Shown piece after piece: positions 1 through 7,063 of a DNA stretch of 28,232 nt; the stretch's first letter is position 1, and every line of letters starts with the position of its first letter. Under the pieces are notes generated by a model that was not told the origin of the DNA, did no database searches, and saw nothing but the letters and a program-made list of their open reading frames with translations. A program made the position numbers and the translations under genes. The stretch is taken from the NCBI GenBank assembly GCA_003697085.1, contig RFFU01000042.1, forward strand, positions 1 to 28,232, written 5' to 3'. Origin of the DNA: Candidatus Hydrogenedentota bacterium. Its GTDB lineage: Bacteria > UBA8481 > J006.

Positions 1-54
1 GGCCGGTCGCCCTACCTGTTGGCGCGTCCCCCTGCGCAGAATTTCACGCGGAGG

Positions 55-165
55 GGATCCCTCGTTCGCCTTACGGAGAACTCGGGATGACACCAGTGTC
101 TCGCGCCGCTCGACCCTGGTGTCATTCCGAGGAGGGCGCAGCCCGACGAGGAGTGCCCCACGAGT
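55..165 (+). repeat. Dispersed palindromic repeat, copy A
   Basis: The arms CTCGGGATGACACCAG (81-96) and CTGGTGTCATTCCGAG (116-131) are inverted repeats with one G·T mismatch over 16 bp and a 19-nt loop. Flanking words (ATCCCTCG before, CCGACGAGGA after) also recur. A second copy with the same arms lies at 10728-10778, and a partial reverse-strand copy lies near 27605-27634. It behaves as a non-coding dispersed element that could fold as RNA or DNA; its function is unknown. Confidence 0.8.
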
Positions 166-183
166 GCGGAACAATGCGGGTCG

Positions 184-290
184 ATTCGACAAAGGGCGCG
201 AAGAAAAGGAACCACGGAATATGCGGAGCACGAAGAAAAAAAAAGGAAAACGAAAGAAGAAGAGGGGAAAGGCCAGGAGGACATAGGAAC
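184..290 (+). repeat. Purine-rich tract with ACCACGGA word (degenerate composite repeat)
   Basis: A long A/G-rich tract contains AACCACGGAATATGCGGAG and runs of GAAAAAAAAAGGAAAACG. It resembles the ACCACGGAAGACACGGAAG word plus purine array seen at 9379-9437 and 10508-10580, but without the conserved hairpin block. I read it as a decayed member of the composite repeat family. Confidence 0.5.
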
Positions 291-320
291 GTCGGAGGTT
301 CCGTATAAAGATTTCGGCGG

Positions 321-1193
321 TCAGGCGGGATTCTCAAATTTTACCGAACGAATGCGATATTCATGCACGATTTCTTTTCCGCCGGGCGTCCAATGTATCT
401 TTCCCGTGAAGGGAAACAGGATACCGTCCACGTTTCGAAAGTCAGAGAAGGAGATCGCTCCGGTGAAACGACCTCCCAGTTCCCGGATGGTGTAATGTAG
501 AATATCGAGTCGAAATGACCGCGGATCGAGATAGGCGATGAATTGGTCCTGATCCGGATCGGGAGCAAGAGTATTTGAGAGAAAAAGCCTATGGTATCGT
601 CGGCCTTCTATTGTTGTATCGCCCATTTTCGCAACAACGCGGAAGTTTCGAAGATTAAAAGGAAGTTCGAAGAAGAACCGTTTTGCCCGTGCGTGGAAGG
701 AGAGACGTCTCTTTGAAAGGAGGGATTCTTGAACCTTCACGGAGCTTCGATTACTCAGTGATAACGTTTTGCCATTCCACCTTCCCTGCAACGACAGCCA
801 CGGACCTTTTCGGATGCGGAACTGAATTCCAGGTTCGTCCCGGACGAAAGAGAGTTCCACATCCGACTCCTCGGGAAATGGCTTGTTGAATAACGCGGGA
901 AGCCAAGCGTGCCATCTTTCTCGAAAAATCACAGTCATCTTTTGCCGGTGCAGTTTTTCGGTCTTTTTTCTCGACAATTCGTAAGCAAAGACGACCCGTT
1001 CGAGGAGATGCCGGCCGCGTATCCGATCTTCGGTGGAAATGCCCTTGCGGATTACCTCCGCCGGCCGAATATCGGCAATTTGACAACCGGCAGCGCCAAT
1101 GAAAAAGGAAAGAAGGAGAAGGCAAGAGCATAAAAAGGGCGAATCCGCCTGGAAAATTGCCAAGAGTCCGTCCCAAAAAACCGGTCGTTTCAT
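321..1193 (-). CDS. Predicted outer-membrane lipoprotein, beta-rich, unknown function
   Basis: A 290-residue protein with a lipoprotein signal peptide: a hydrophobic stretch at about residues 21-36 ends in the lipobox GAAGC, with Cys37 as the predicted lipidation site. The frame is open further upstream, but that part overlaps the preceding gene; the ATG at 1193 is the only Met placed sensibly before the signal peptide, although its ribosome site is weak. The mature part is rich in alternating hydrophobic and charged strands. It ends with a pattern (YLDPRSFRLDILHYTIRE, then GILFP) like LolA/LolB-style or outer-membrane-lipoprotein-sorting beta folds; that resemblance is inference. It starts 41 nt after the acetolactate-synthase-like gene on the same strand, so the two are probably co-transcribed. 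No specific family was recognised. Confidence 0.75.
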   Translation of the reverse strand: MKRPVFWDGLLAIFQADSPFLCSCLLLLSFFIGAAGCQIADIRPAEVIRKGISTEDRIRGRHLLERVVFAYELSRKKTEKLHRQKMTVIFRERWHAWLPALFNKPFPEESDVELSFVRDEPGIQFRIRKGPWLSLQGRWNGKTLSLSNRSSVKVQESLLSKRRLSFHARAKRFFFELPFNLRNFRVVAKMGDTTIEGRRYHRLFLSNTLAPDPDQDQFIAYLDPRSFRLDILHYTIRELGGRFTGAISFSDFRNVDGILFPFTGKIHWTPGGKEIVHEYRIRSVKFENPA

Positions 1194-1234
1194 GGATGCG
1201 CGAGGTCCGTTGTCTTGCCGGTCGCTTTTAGGGG

Positions 1235-2878
1235 TCACAGCGCGCAGGTCTTCTCCTCGAGAGCCGTCGTGAGCGAACGGACGTTTTCGCTGTAATCGAC
1301 GGGAAGATCGATGAGGTGAACTCCACCAGAGGCAAGGCATCTTTCGAGAAGCGGAGAGAAATCGGCCGTGTTTTCGACGCGATGCCCCTTGGCTCCGTAA
1401 GCCTCGGCGTATTTCACGAAATCGGGATTTCCGAAATCGAGTCCGTAACGTTCGAGACCGCTCCCCTCCTGCTTCCACCGGATCATTCCGTAGCCGCCGT
1501 CGTTGAGAAGGACGATGACGAGGTCAAGGCGACAACGGACCGCGGTTTCGAGTTCCTGGGAATTCATCAGGAATCCGCCGTCGCCGCAAACGGCGACGAT
1601 CTTCCGATAGGGAAAGACCACGCGGGCGCTCATGGCCGCTGCAAGCCCTGCTCCCATCGTCGCCAAGGCGTTGTCGAGAAGAACCGTGTTCGGCTGGTGC
1701 GCCGGATAGCAACGGGCGAACCAGATCTTGTAGATGCCGTTGTCCAATGTGAGGATGCCGTCGGAAGGAAGGGTCTTCCGAATATCGGCCACGACCCGCT
1801 GGGGCAGGATGGGAAAACGCGGATCGTCGCATCCGGCAGAGATGTTTTCGTCGGAGGCTTTCTTTACACGGGCGAAGTAGGAGAGGTCTCGTTTTCGCGT
1901 GGGATCGAGACGCTCCGTGATCCTCCAGACCGCGTTGGCGATGTCTCCCACAACCTCGTGATGGGGATAATAGACGGCATCGACCGACGCCGAAAAGAAG
2001 TTGATATGGATGACCCGCGGGCCGGAAGCGCCCATCGTGAACGGAGGTTTTTCCACCACGTCGTGGCCGACGTTGATGATCAAGTCCGCGCGTTCGATGG
2101 CGCAATGAATGTAATCGTTGGCGGAAAGAGCGGCGTTTCCGAGGTACCGGGGATGGCGCTCGTCCACGACCCCCTTTCCCATCTGGGTCGTGATGAAGTA
2201 GAAACCGGATTTCTCGACGAAGCGGGTCAGCATCTTCGAGGCGAGTTTCCGGTTGGCACCGGAGCCGATGAGAATGATCGGACGTTCGGACTCGTCGATC
2301 ATTGCCAGGGCGCGCGAGATTGCTTTCTCCTCGGCGATCGGACGGCGGACACGTTCGCGAGGAAGCAGGAATGCGTCGGTGACCTCTTCCGCGGCGATAT
2401 CCTCGGGGAGCTCAAGATGAACGGCTCCAGGCCGTTCTTCCTCCGCCAATCGAAACGCCTCGCGAATCCGGGCCGGGACATTGAACCCGGATGTGATCTG
2501 CGTCGAAAACTTCGTGAGAGGTTTCATCATATCGACGACATCGAGAATCTGGAATCGCCCTTGTTTCGAGGATTTGATCGGTTTCTGGCCTGTGATCATC
2601 ACCATCGGCATCGCGCCGAGGGTGGCGTGGGCCGCCGCGGTCACCAGATTCGTCGCACCGGGTCCGAGGGTGGCGAGGCAGACGCCGGCGCGGCCGGTCA
2701 GACGGCCATAGGTCGCCGCCATAAATCCGGCCGCCTGCTCGTGCCGCGTGAGAATGAAGCGGATCGAGGAGCGCCGGATCGCATCGAGAAGCGCCAAGTT
2801 TTCTTCGCCGGGCAGACCGAAGATGGTGTCCACGCCTTCCTGCTCGAGCGCGCGGACGAAGAGGTCGGCCGCCTTCAT
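1235..2878 (-). CDS. Acetolactate synthase large subunit-type ThDP enzyme
   Basis: A 547-residue thiamine-diphosphate enzyme of the acetohydroxyacid synthase superfamily, close to the usual length of about 550. The N-terminal Pyr domain has FGLPGEEN and the catalytic Glu47 in RHEQAAGFMA. The central domain has the GSGANRK nucleotide-fold region. The C-terminal PP domain has the ThDP/Mg motif GDG (432-434) followed by Asn459. Family enzymes condense two pyruvates to acetolactate, either for branched-chain amino acids or for acetoin. No small regulatory subunit (IlvN/IlvH) and no alsD lie nearby, so the physiological role and even the exact acceptor are open. The start at 2878 has GGAG 8 nt upstream; the in-frame extension to 2947 is less likely. 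A 13-codon upstream frame ends on this start codon. The lipoprotein gene follows. Confidence 0.9.
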   Translation of the reverse strand: MKAADLFVRALEQEGVDTIFGLPGEENLALLDAIRRSSIRFILTRHEQAAGFMAATYGRLTGRAGVCLATLGPGATNLVTAAAHATLGAMPMVMITGQKPIKSSKQGRFQILDVVDMMKPLTKFSTQITSGFNVPARIREAFRLAEEERPGAVHLELPEDIAAEEVTDAFLLPRERVRRPIAEEKAISRALAMIDESERPIILIGSGANRKLASKMLTRFVEKSGFYFITTQMGKGVVDERHPRYLGNAALSANDYIHCAIERADLIINVGHDVVEKPPFTMGASGPRVIHINFFSASVDAVYYPHHEVVGDIANAVWRITERLDPTRKRDLSYFARVKKASDENISAGCDDPRFPILPQRVVADIRKTLPSDGILTLDNGIYKIWFARCYPAHQPNTVLLDNALATMGAGLAAAMSARVVFPYRKIVAVCGDGGFLMNSQELETAVRCRLDLVIVLLNDGGYGMIRWKQEGSGLERYGLDFGNPDFVKYAEAYGAKGHRVENTADFSPLLERCLASGGVHLIDLPVDYSENVRSLTTALEEKTCAL

Positions 2879-2916
2879 CCGCTTCTCCGGGGAAATATTC
2901 CGTGAGTTACGTTCAT
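2875..2916 (-). CDS. Putative 13-residue leader peptide overlapping the acetolactate synthase start
   Basis: An ATG at 2914-2916 follows a purine-rich ribosome site (AAGGAAGGTGG, 4 nt away) that is stronger than the one in front of the enzyme gene. It encodes MNVTHGIFPRRSG and stops at TGA in an ATGA overlap with the enzyme's ATG. This geometry fits a translationally coupled leader. The peptide is not rich in Leu, Ile or Val codons, so classic branched-chain attenuation is not indicated. It could be chance; no homologue is known to me. Confidence 0.3.
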   Translation of the reverse strand: MNVTHGIFPRRSG

Positions 2917-3004
2917 TATTCCACCTTCCTTCGTCGTGGCTTCGCACGGCTCCTTACAAATGACGAGGATCGGGTTTGTTTTCTCAACGGGAACGTGCAA
3001 GGGG

Positions 3005-3088
3005 AAAAGCCAAAAGGCAAAAGGCAAAAGGGAAAAGGCAGAAGTCAAAAGTCAAAAGGCAAAAGGAAGAAGGGAAAAGGGAGAAGGA
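3005..3088 (+). repeat. Array of 12 degenerate heptamers, consensus AAAAGGC
   Basis: Reading from 3005 in steps of seven gives twelve in-phase units: aaaagcc, aaaaggc twice, aaaaggg, aaaaggc, agaagtc, aaaagtc, aaaaggc, aaaagga, agaaggg, aaaaggg, agaagga. The phase is kept throughout, so this is a true 7-bp tandem array rather than just A-rich sequence. It occupies the spacer between the prepilin gene and the acetolactate-synthase gene, where a minus-strand transcript would carry a pyrimidine-rich (GCCTTTT) tract. Related arrays lie at 9403-9437, 10532-10580, 15382-15416 and about 27785-27850. Confidence 0.85.
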
Positions 3089-3137
3089 ATTTGGAATGCG
3101 GGTTTTCGCCTCGCGGGAGGAGTTCCTCTTTTTTCGC

Positions 3138-3728
3138 TCAATACTCGTTCATCGGTTTGCCGCCGAGTCCCATCACATCCTCGTCGATCCACACGGTTCC
3201 CGACGGTGCCGCGCACGGGCTCGCCGCGCCGCACGGAATGCACCAGTTCCATCCTCCCTTGGCCGCTCCCGTCTGAACGGTGCGGTTGAGATGGTAACTG
3301 TGATCGGCTGTGCACCAATCGGTCATCTGGGTTCCTTTGGCCGGTCCGTCTCCGACTTCTTCTTCCGGAATATACTCGAGATACCAGTGCGCCCCGTTGT
3401 GGGTACCGCATCCGGCAAGGTTTCCGGCGGGATCGTAGTGAGCCAACTGATACATCTGCCACGGGTAGTAGGACATCTCGTCTTCTCCGTGATCGAGGAA
3501 ATACATCCGAGATGCGCTGCGGATCGCCTCGAGTCGCGCTACGGTTCGGCCTTGCTTGGCCTGAACGAGCGCCTGCGCGAGTTTCGGCATGAAGATCGCG
3601 GCCAGGATCCCGATGATCGTGACGACGACGAGGAGTTCGATGAGCGTGAAACCGGTTTCACGGTCTCGGCGAAAAGAGCGCGGGCGCCCTCTCCGCGCGC
3701 TCGCGCTTCCAGGAACAGACTCGATCAC
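3138..3728 (-). CDS. Prepilin-type (type IV pilin / pseudopilin) protein
   Basis: A 196-residue protein with a class III signal: a basic 27-residue leader ends RETG, and the mature N-terminus FTLIELLVVVTIIGILAAI carries the conserved Glu5 and the hydrophobic assembly helix. Family members are cleaved and N-methylated by PilD and assembled into type IV pili or type II secretion pseudopili. The C-terminal half is Cys- and aromatic-rich (for example NWCIPCGAASPC), resembling GspG-like or minor pilins. The start is GTG, 8 nt after an AAGG ribosome site; the ATG two bases upstream is immediately followed by a stop. It begins 4 nt after the TPR-like gene, so it belongs to the ABC-transporter operon. 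Whether it is a major pilin or a pseudopilin cannot be decided. Confidence 0.9.
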   Translation of the reverse strand: MIESVPGSASARRGRPRSFRRDRETGFTLIELLVVVTIIGILAAIFMPKLAQALVQAKQGRTVARLEAIRSASRMYFLDHGEDEMSYYPWQMYQLAHYDPAGNLAGCGTHNGAHWYLEYIPEEEVGDGPAKGTQMTDWCTADHSYHLNRTVQTGAAKGGWNWCIPCGAASPCAAPSGTVWIDEDVMGLGGKPMNEY

Positions 3729-3732
3729 ATCG

Positions 3733-4452
3733 TCACCTTCTTCCTCTGCTGATATTGTATTCCCCGGAGGTCTCGGAAATCAATCCCTCCAGCCTCCAAA
3801 TCTCCCTCGCGGCGTCGGCGCGAAGCATTTCGTTCGACTCCGCGGAAGCCAGTTTCTCCCATATCCGCAAGGCGATCTCCGGATGGCCGGCTTTCTCCTC
3901 GAGCCGGGCCCGAAGTTTGTAGAGAACCGCGATGCGGCGGTCGCCTCCTCTTAAGGCAGCCTTCATTCGGCGGGGCGGGAAGTCGGTCGCGCGCCGGAGA
4001 ACGGCCAATCGAGCGGAGGTGTCCGATTGGGTCAAGGCGAGAACCATCGCGAGCGTGCGGCGGAGCGGAAGGCTTTCGGGATGGCGTTCCAACCCGGTGC
4101 GAAGGAGGGAAAGGGCGTCGGCGGGGCGGGACCAAGCAAGAAATCCCCAGGCTCCCGCTGTGTAGAAAACCTCGCGCTCCGGAACGAGCCTCGCGGCGGC
4201 CAGAAGCCGCCGTTTCATCCGCAAAACCTCGAACTCCGGAACGCGTTCCAGAAAAGCCGTCCGGCCGGTGACGTGGATCAGGACGAGGTCCGCCGGGATC
4301 CGAATGAAACCGGCGAAACGTTTGCTGGGATTCCTTCCTTGCGGAACGGGAAGAAGGGAGGTGAAGAAGGAGAGGGCCAGGATGGCGAGAAGAGGAAGAA
4401 GTGGATGTCGGACGCGGTTGCGGGAGCGGACGGGGGGGGACGGAGGAAACAT
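3733..4452 (-). CDS. Membrane-anchored TPR-like protein of the ABC/pilin operon
   Basis: A 239-residue protein with one N-terminal transmembrane segment (about residues 17-36) and a soluble, Arg/Leu/Ala-rich helical region. Its repeated helix pairs are TPR-like (for example residues in the stretch AWSRPADALSLLRTGLERHP and the later LEEKAGHPEIALRIWEKL). The start at 4452 lies 2 nt after the permease stop, which indicates translational coupling; the much longer open frame upstream only runs antiparallel through permease sequence in another frame. TPR proteins are protein-interaction scaffolds. From its position between permease and prepilin, I infer an accessory role comparable to PilG of the Myxococcus PilGHI system, but no sequence family was recognised. 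Confidence 0.7.
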   Translation of the reverse strand: MFPPSPPVRSRNRVRHPLLPLLAILALSFFTSLLPVPQGRNPSKRFAGFIRIPADLVLIHVTGRTAFLERVPEFEVLRMKRRLLAAARLVPEREVFYTAGAWGFLAWSRPADALSLLRTGLERHPESLPLRRTLAMVLALTQSDTSARLAVLRRATDFPPRRMKAALRGGDRRIAVLYKLRARLEEKAGHPEIALRIWEKLASAESNEMLRADAAREIWRLEGLISETSGEYNISRGRR

Positions 4453-4454
4453 CG

Positions 4455-5225
4455 TCAGGCGAGGTCCCGGCGCTCGAACCGAAAGAGACCGAAGAGGAAG
4501 AAGAAGAGGGAGAAGAGCGGGGTGAAGGCGACGGGGGCGAGTGCGGCGCGCGCGGAAGCGCCGGCGTAACGGAGGGGATTGAAGATTTCGAAATTCGGAA
4601 CGAGCCGATCGATCAGGGAAAGGAGCCGGCCGATCGTGCCGGGATAGGCGATCTGGAAGACGAGTGGATCGGGGTGAAGATGGAAGGCGGCCCAGAGAGC
4701 GAAGGCAAAGGCGAGCGAGACGGGGGGTGTAAACCAGACGGCGAGAGCGAAACCGAGCGAGAAGAGGGAGAGGCCTTCGAGGGTGAAGAGAAGGCAGGAG
4801 AGGAAACGCGGGGGGAGGAGGGCTTCGGGAGGAGGAGCGGGAAAAAAGACGGGGACGAGAAGCCACGGGAGCCAGACGAGGGGCAGGAGGAGGCCGAGTC
4901 CCGCGAAATAGCGTGCGGCGTAGAGTTCGCTTCGCGGAGTTCCGGAAGCGAAGGCATACCAGAAGCCAGGGCGCGTCAGGTCCGCGGCGGCGAAATGCCC
5001 CAGAAGGATCGCCAGAAGGGATGAGTAGAGGAACGTGCCGCTCAGGAGAAAATCGTACGCGACGGTGCCGGACTTCTCGAACGCAAGCCTCCCCGCGAAG
5101 AGAGCCGTCCAGGCGATCAAAGCGGCCGCGACGAGCCCCACGAGGGGAATTCGTCTGCGGGAGAGTTCGCGGATCGAGAAGAAGACCGCCGTCCGAAGAG
5201 GGGATCGTCGGCCGGACGGTATCAT
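4455..5225 (-). CDS. ABC-2 type transporter permease
   Basis: A 256-residue integral membrane protein with about six hydrophobic segments (roughly residues 27-45, 60-80, 105-128, 141-165, 168-185 and 231-250), the usual ABC-2 permease topology. It ends RFERRDLA, a tail type common in ABC-2 permeases. The ATG at 5225 overlaps the stop of the ATPase gene as ATGA, which fixes the start; the longer open frame upstream is a shadow of the ATPase gene. It should form the membrane part of an exporter with the preceding ATPase. Substrate unknown; the operon context points to pilus or pseudopilus biogenesis. Confidence 0.85.
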   Translation of the reverse strand: MIPSGRRSPLRTAVFFSIRELSRRRIPLVGLVAAALIAWTALFAGRLAFEKSGTVAYDFLLSGTFLYSSLLAILLGHFAAADLTRPGFWYAFASGTPRSELYAARYFAGLGLLLPLVWLPWLLVPVFFPAPPPEALLPPRFLSCLLFTLEGLSLFSLGFALAVWFTPPVSLAFAFALWAAFHLHPDPLVFQIAYPGTIGRLLSLIDRLVPNFEIFNPLRYAGASARAALAPVAFTPLFSLFFFLFGLFRFERRDLA

Positions 5226-5998
5226 CTCTGTTCCTCGGGAGGACGGGGTTCGTCGGAAAGAGTGGCGAAGAGAGATTCGAGGTCTCGGGCCGGAAGGGGA
5301 GCGGAGGCTTTGCGGAGCAGGCGACCCTGGTGAAGGACGGTGAGGCGGGTTGCGATGCGGGAAGCCATCTCGAGATCGTGCGTACTGACGAGAACGGCGG
5401 CGTTTCGCCGGCGGAATTGTTCGACGAGACGATAGAGCATAGACCGGCCGTTCGGATCGAGCCCGGATTGCGGTTCGTCGAGCACGAGTAAGTGCGGATC
5501 GGTCACGACAGCCAAACCCAGCGCAACGCGTCGCGCCATTCCCTTGCTGCATCGGCTGATGCGGCGGTCGAGGTAACGGGTGATTCCGAGACGTTCAGCG
5601 GTTTCTTCGAGGCGTCGGCCGATGGGACGGGCGGTCTCGTTCGGAAAGGCCCCCGTAACGTGCCACGCGAGAAGTTCCCGCCCCGTCAGCTCCAGCGGAA
5701 GCGCCGTCTCCTCCGGCAGAAATCCGATCCGTCCCCGCTTCCGGACTTCGGGTTCAAGATCGACGGTACCGGCCGAGGGATGGAGCAGCCCGAGCACGAT
5801 TTTGATCAGGGTGGATTTACCGGCGCCGTTGAGTCCGACCATAACCAAGATTTCGGCGGGAAAGAGTTTCAGATCGATTCCGTTGAGCGCGCGGGTCGAG
5901 CCGTAGGAATGGACAAGATTCTTGATGGTAACCAGCGGCGCTGGAGGTGCGGGAGGGGCGGAGGGGGAGGGATTCGGAGTGGAGGGCGACCGGTTCAT
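5222..5998 (-). CDS. ABC transporter ATP-binding protein
   Basis: A 258-residue ABC ATPase. Walker A GLNGAGKST is at residues 55-63, a GFLPEE Q-loop variant is near 92-97, and the signature region SRCSKGM (148-154) replaces LSGGQ in the way common to ABC-2/NatA-like ATPases. Walker B LLVLDEP is at 170-176 and the H-loop STHD at 205-208. A Pro/Ser-rich stretch of about 20 residues precedes the domain. It overlaps the permease gene by 4 nt. There is no ribosome binding site before the ATG, and a near-consensus promoter ends only 7 nt upstream, so the mRNA may be leaderless. Together with the permease it resembles the PilH/PilI pair of Myxococcus (inference from context). Confidence 0.92.
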   Translation of the reverse strand: MNRSPSTPNPSPSAPPAPPAPLVTIKNLVHSYGSTRALNGIDLKLFPAEILVMVGLNGAGKSTLIKIVLGLLHPSAGTVDLEPEVRKRGRIGFLPEETALPLELTGRELLAWHVTGAFPNETARPIGRRLEETAERLGITRYLDRRISRCSKGMARRVALGLAVVTDPHLLVLDEPQSGLDPNGRSMLYRLVEQFRRRNAAVLVSTHDLEMASRIATRLTVLHQGRLLRKASAPLPARDLESLFATLSDEPRPPEEQR

Positions 5999-6005
5999 AG
6001 GGGGT

Positions 6006-6035
6006 ATTTTAGTTCCGCGTCGGGTTCTCCGTCAA
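6006..6035 (-). promoter_or_regulatory. Sigma70-like promoter of the ABC/pilin operon, probably leaderless
   Basis: On the minus strand, TTGACG (6030-6035, 5/6 match) and TAAAAT (6006-6011, 5/6 match) are separated by 18 bp. Only 7 nt (ACCCCCT) lie between the -10 box and the ATG of the ATPase gene, so transcription should start at or within a base or two of the start codon. That agrees with the lack of a Shine-Dalgarno sequence there. Confidence 0.65.
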
Positions 6036-6121
6036 TCCCCTTCTCCTTTGAAAAGTCCGTTGTAAGCGGTTTCAAACGGAAATTATTGGAACGCGCTGGA
6101 AAAGGGAGGTAGAATGAGAAT

Positions 6122-6892
6122 ATGAAGAGGGAGGAGATGAGGTGGTTCGTCGCCCGCGACGGCAAGACCTACGGGCCTTATACGGCGGCGCAGTTGAGCG
6201 CGTTCGTCACCCCGGAGATGCCGGTTTTGCGGGAGGGCGAGACGCGGTGGGTCTCGGCGGCGGAGGACCCCGCGCTCGAGGGAATCTTTCTCGGGACCGT
6301 CGTTCCGGAATTGGAATGGTATGTCAAGCGCGCGGGGGGAAAAGAGCTGGGACCGTACGCCCGTTCCGCCGTTCTCGAGATGTTCCGCCGGAACCAGATT
6401 CGCCCGGAGGATTCGATCCGATACAAGGACTGGCCGCGTTTCGTCCCGGTTCGCCGTTCCAAGATCTATCTCCGCTGGAAGGAACCGTTGGGGCGATTGG
6501 AAGGAGAGGAGAGCGAGAAGGTATTTCCCGAGCAGTCCCCCCCGCGACCGGCCGCCGTTCGAGAACGCGAAAAATTCGATGGACGGGAAATCCCTCGACT
6601 GCAGATTCTTCTTATCGTCGTCGTTCTGATCGGGCTTCCGGGATACGGCGCCTGGCTGTGGCATTCGTACAACGCGGGGATCAGGCCCGCGCAACATCCG
6701 GTCGTGCGGAAATGCGGAGGTCTTCCGAAAGCGGATTGTCGTCGCTCGAATGTTTCGCGGTGTATTTGCGAAGAGCGGCCGAAGTATTGCGGGTGCAGGG
6801 AGAAGGGGGAGTGCGGAATGGAATCGTGCGTGAAGTATCGGGAGATTCTCGAGAATCCGCCGCCGCCCGAGGCCGTGCTCTGGAACCGGTAA
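6122..6892 (+). CDS. Two GYF_2 (DUF4339)-like domains, one TM helix, Cys-rich tail
   Basis: A 256-residue protein. Two copies of a GYF_2-type module are visible: residues 7-60 (WFVARDGKTYGPYTAAQL) and 66-118 (WYVKRAGGKELGPYARSAV), each with the W-x-GPY-x5-L pattern. A charged linker is followed by one transmembrane helix (about 159-180). The last 75 residues hold eight cysteines (198, 206, 214, 216, 223, 225, 231, 236). GYF_2 domains are thought to bind proline-rich or other protein partners. I infer cytoplasmic GYF domains and an oxidised or metal-binding periplasmic tail. A second in-frame ATG at 6137 is an alternative start. The gene is divergent from the ABC operon; a promoter for the next gene lies in its downstream spacer. 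Confidence 0.75.
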   Translation: MKREEMRWFVARDGKTYGPYTAAQLSAFVTPEMPVLREGETRWVSAAEDPALEGIFLGTVVPELEWYVKRAGGKELGPYARSAVLEMFRRNQIRPEDSIRYKDWPRFVPVRRSKIYLRWKEPLGRLEGEESEKVFPEQSPPRPAAVREREKFDGREIPRLQILLIVVVLIGLPGYGAWLWHSYNAGIRPAQHPVVRKCGGLPKADCRRSNVSRCICEERPKYCGCREKGECGMESCVKYREILENPPPPEAVLWNR

Positions 6893-6916
6893 ATCGATTC
6901 AGCGCGAAAGAGAAAG

Positions 6917-6948
6917 ACTGTCAAAAAGATTACACATCGGTTGACAGT
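6917..6948. promoter_or_regulatory. Inverted repeat overlapping the -35 box (candidate operator)
   Basis: ACTGTCAA (6917-6924) and TTGACAGT (6941-6948) form a perfect 8-bp inverted repeat with a 16-bp spacer. The right arm contains the -35 hexamer TTGACA of the promoter in front of the NHL-repeat gene. The same octamer, ACTGTCAA, occurs at 10470-10477, upstream of the diguanylate cyclase gene. An operator is possible; so is coincidence caused by the -35 consensus. Confidence 0.35.
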
Positions 6949-6970
6949 GTCCCCCGCGACATTTTATTAA
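6941..6970 (+). promoter_or_regulatory. Sigma70-like promoter upstream of the NHL-repeat gene
   Basis: TTGACA (6941-6946, perfect -35) and TATTAA (6965-6970, 4/6) are separated by 18 bp. A transcript would begin near 6977 and give a leader of about 87 nt up to the GTG at 7064. This supports the NHL-repeat gene having its own promoter rather than relying only on read-through from the GYF-domain gene. Confidence 0.55.
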
Positions 6971-7063
6971 CGAATCAGCGGCATATTTGTCTCCGTTGCG
7001 ACGAACGGTCTCGGGAAAACGCCGGGGCCGGAACGGATAGAGGAAAAATGGAGGAGGAACGGT

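Larger units (their letters stand above)
1..320. other. Repeat-rich left-edge spacer, no gene recognised
   Basis: I see no convincing coding region here. Several short open frames exist on both strands, but none has a recognisable product, and they run through repeat DNA. The spacer holds one copy of a long imperfect palindrome (arms 81-96 and 116-131) and a purine-rich tract (about 184-290) containing the phrase ACCACGGA that recurs in other spacers of the window. It lies downstream of the lipoprotein gene that ends at 321. No canonical intrinsic terminator (GC-rich hairpin plus T-run) is visible on the minus strand. Confidence 0.6.

Noticed and set aside
12-337. Short open frames on both strands at the left edge
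   Set aside because: They run through dispersed palindromes and purine tracts and encode no recognisable sequence.
1316-2905. 529-codon open frame on the plus strand
   Set aside because: It lies exactly opposite the acetolactate-synthase-like gene, has low-complexity Arg/Gly/Asp-rich composition and no recognisable domain; long antisense frames are expected in GC-rich genes.
3005-3088. CRISPR array
   Set aside because: The unit is 7 bp without unique spacers; it is a simple tandem array.
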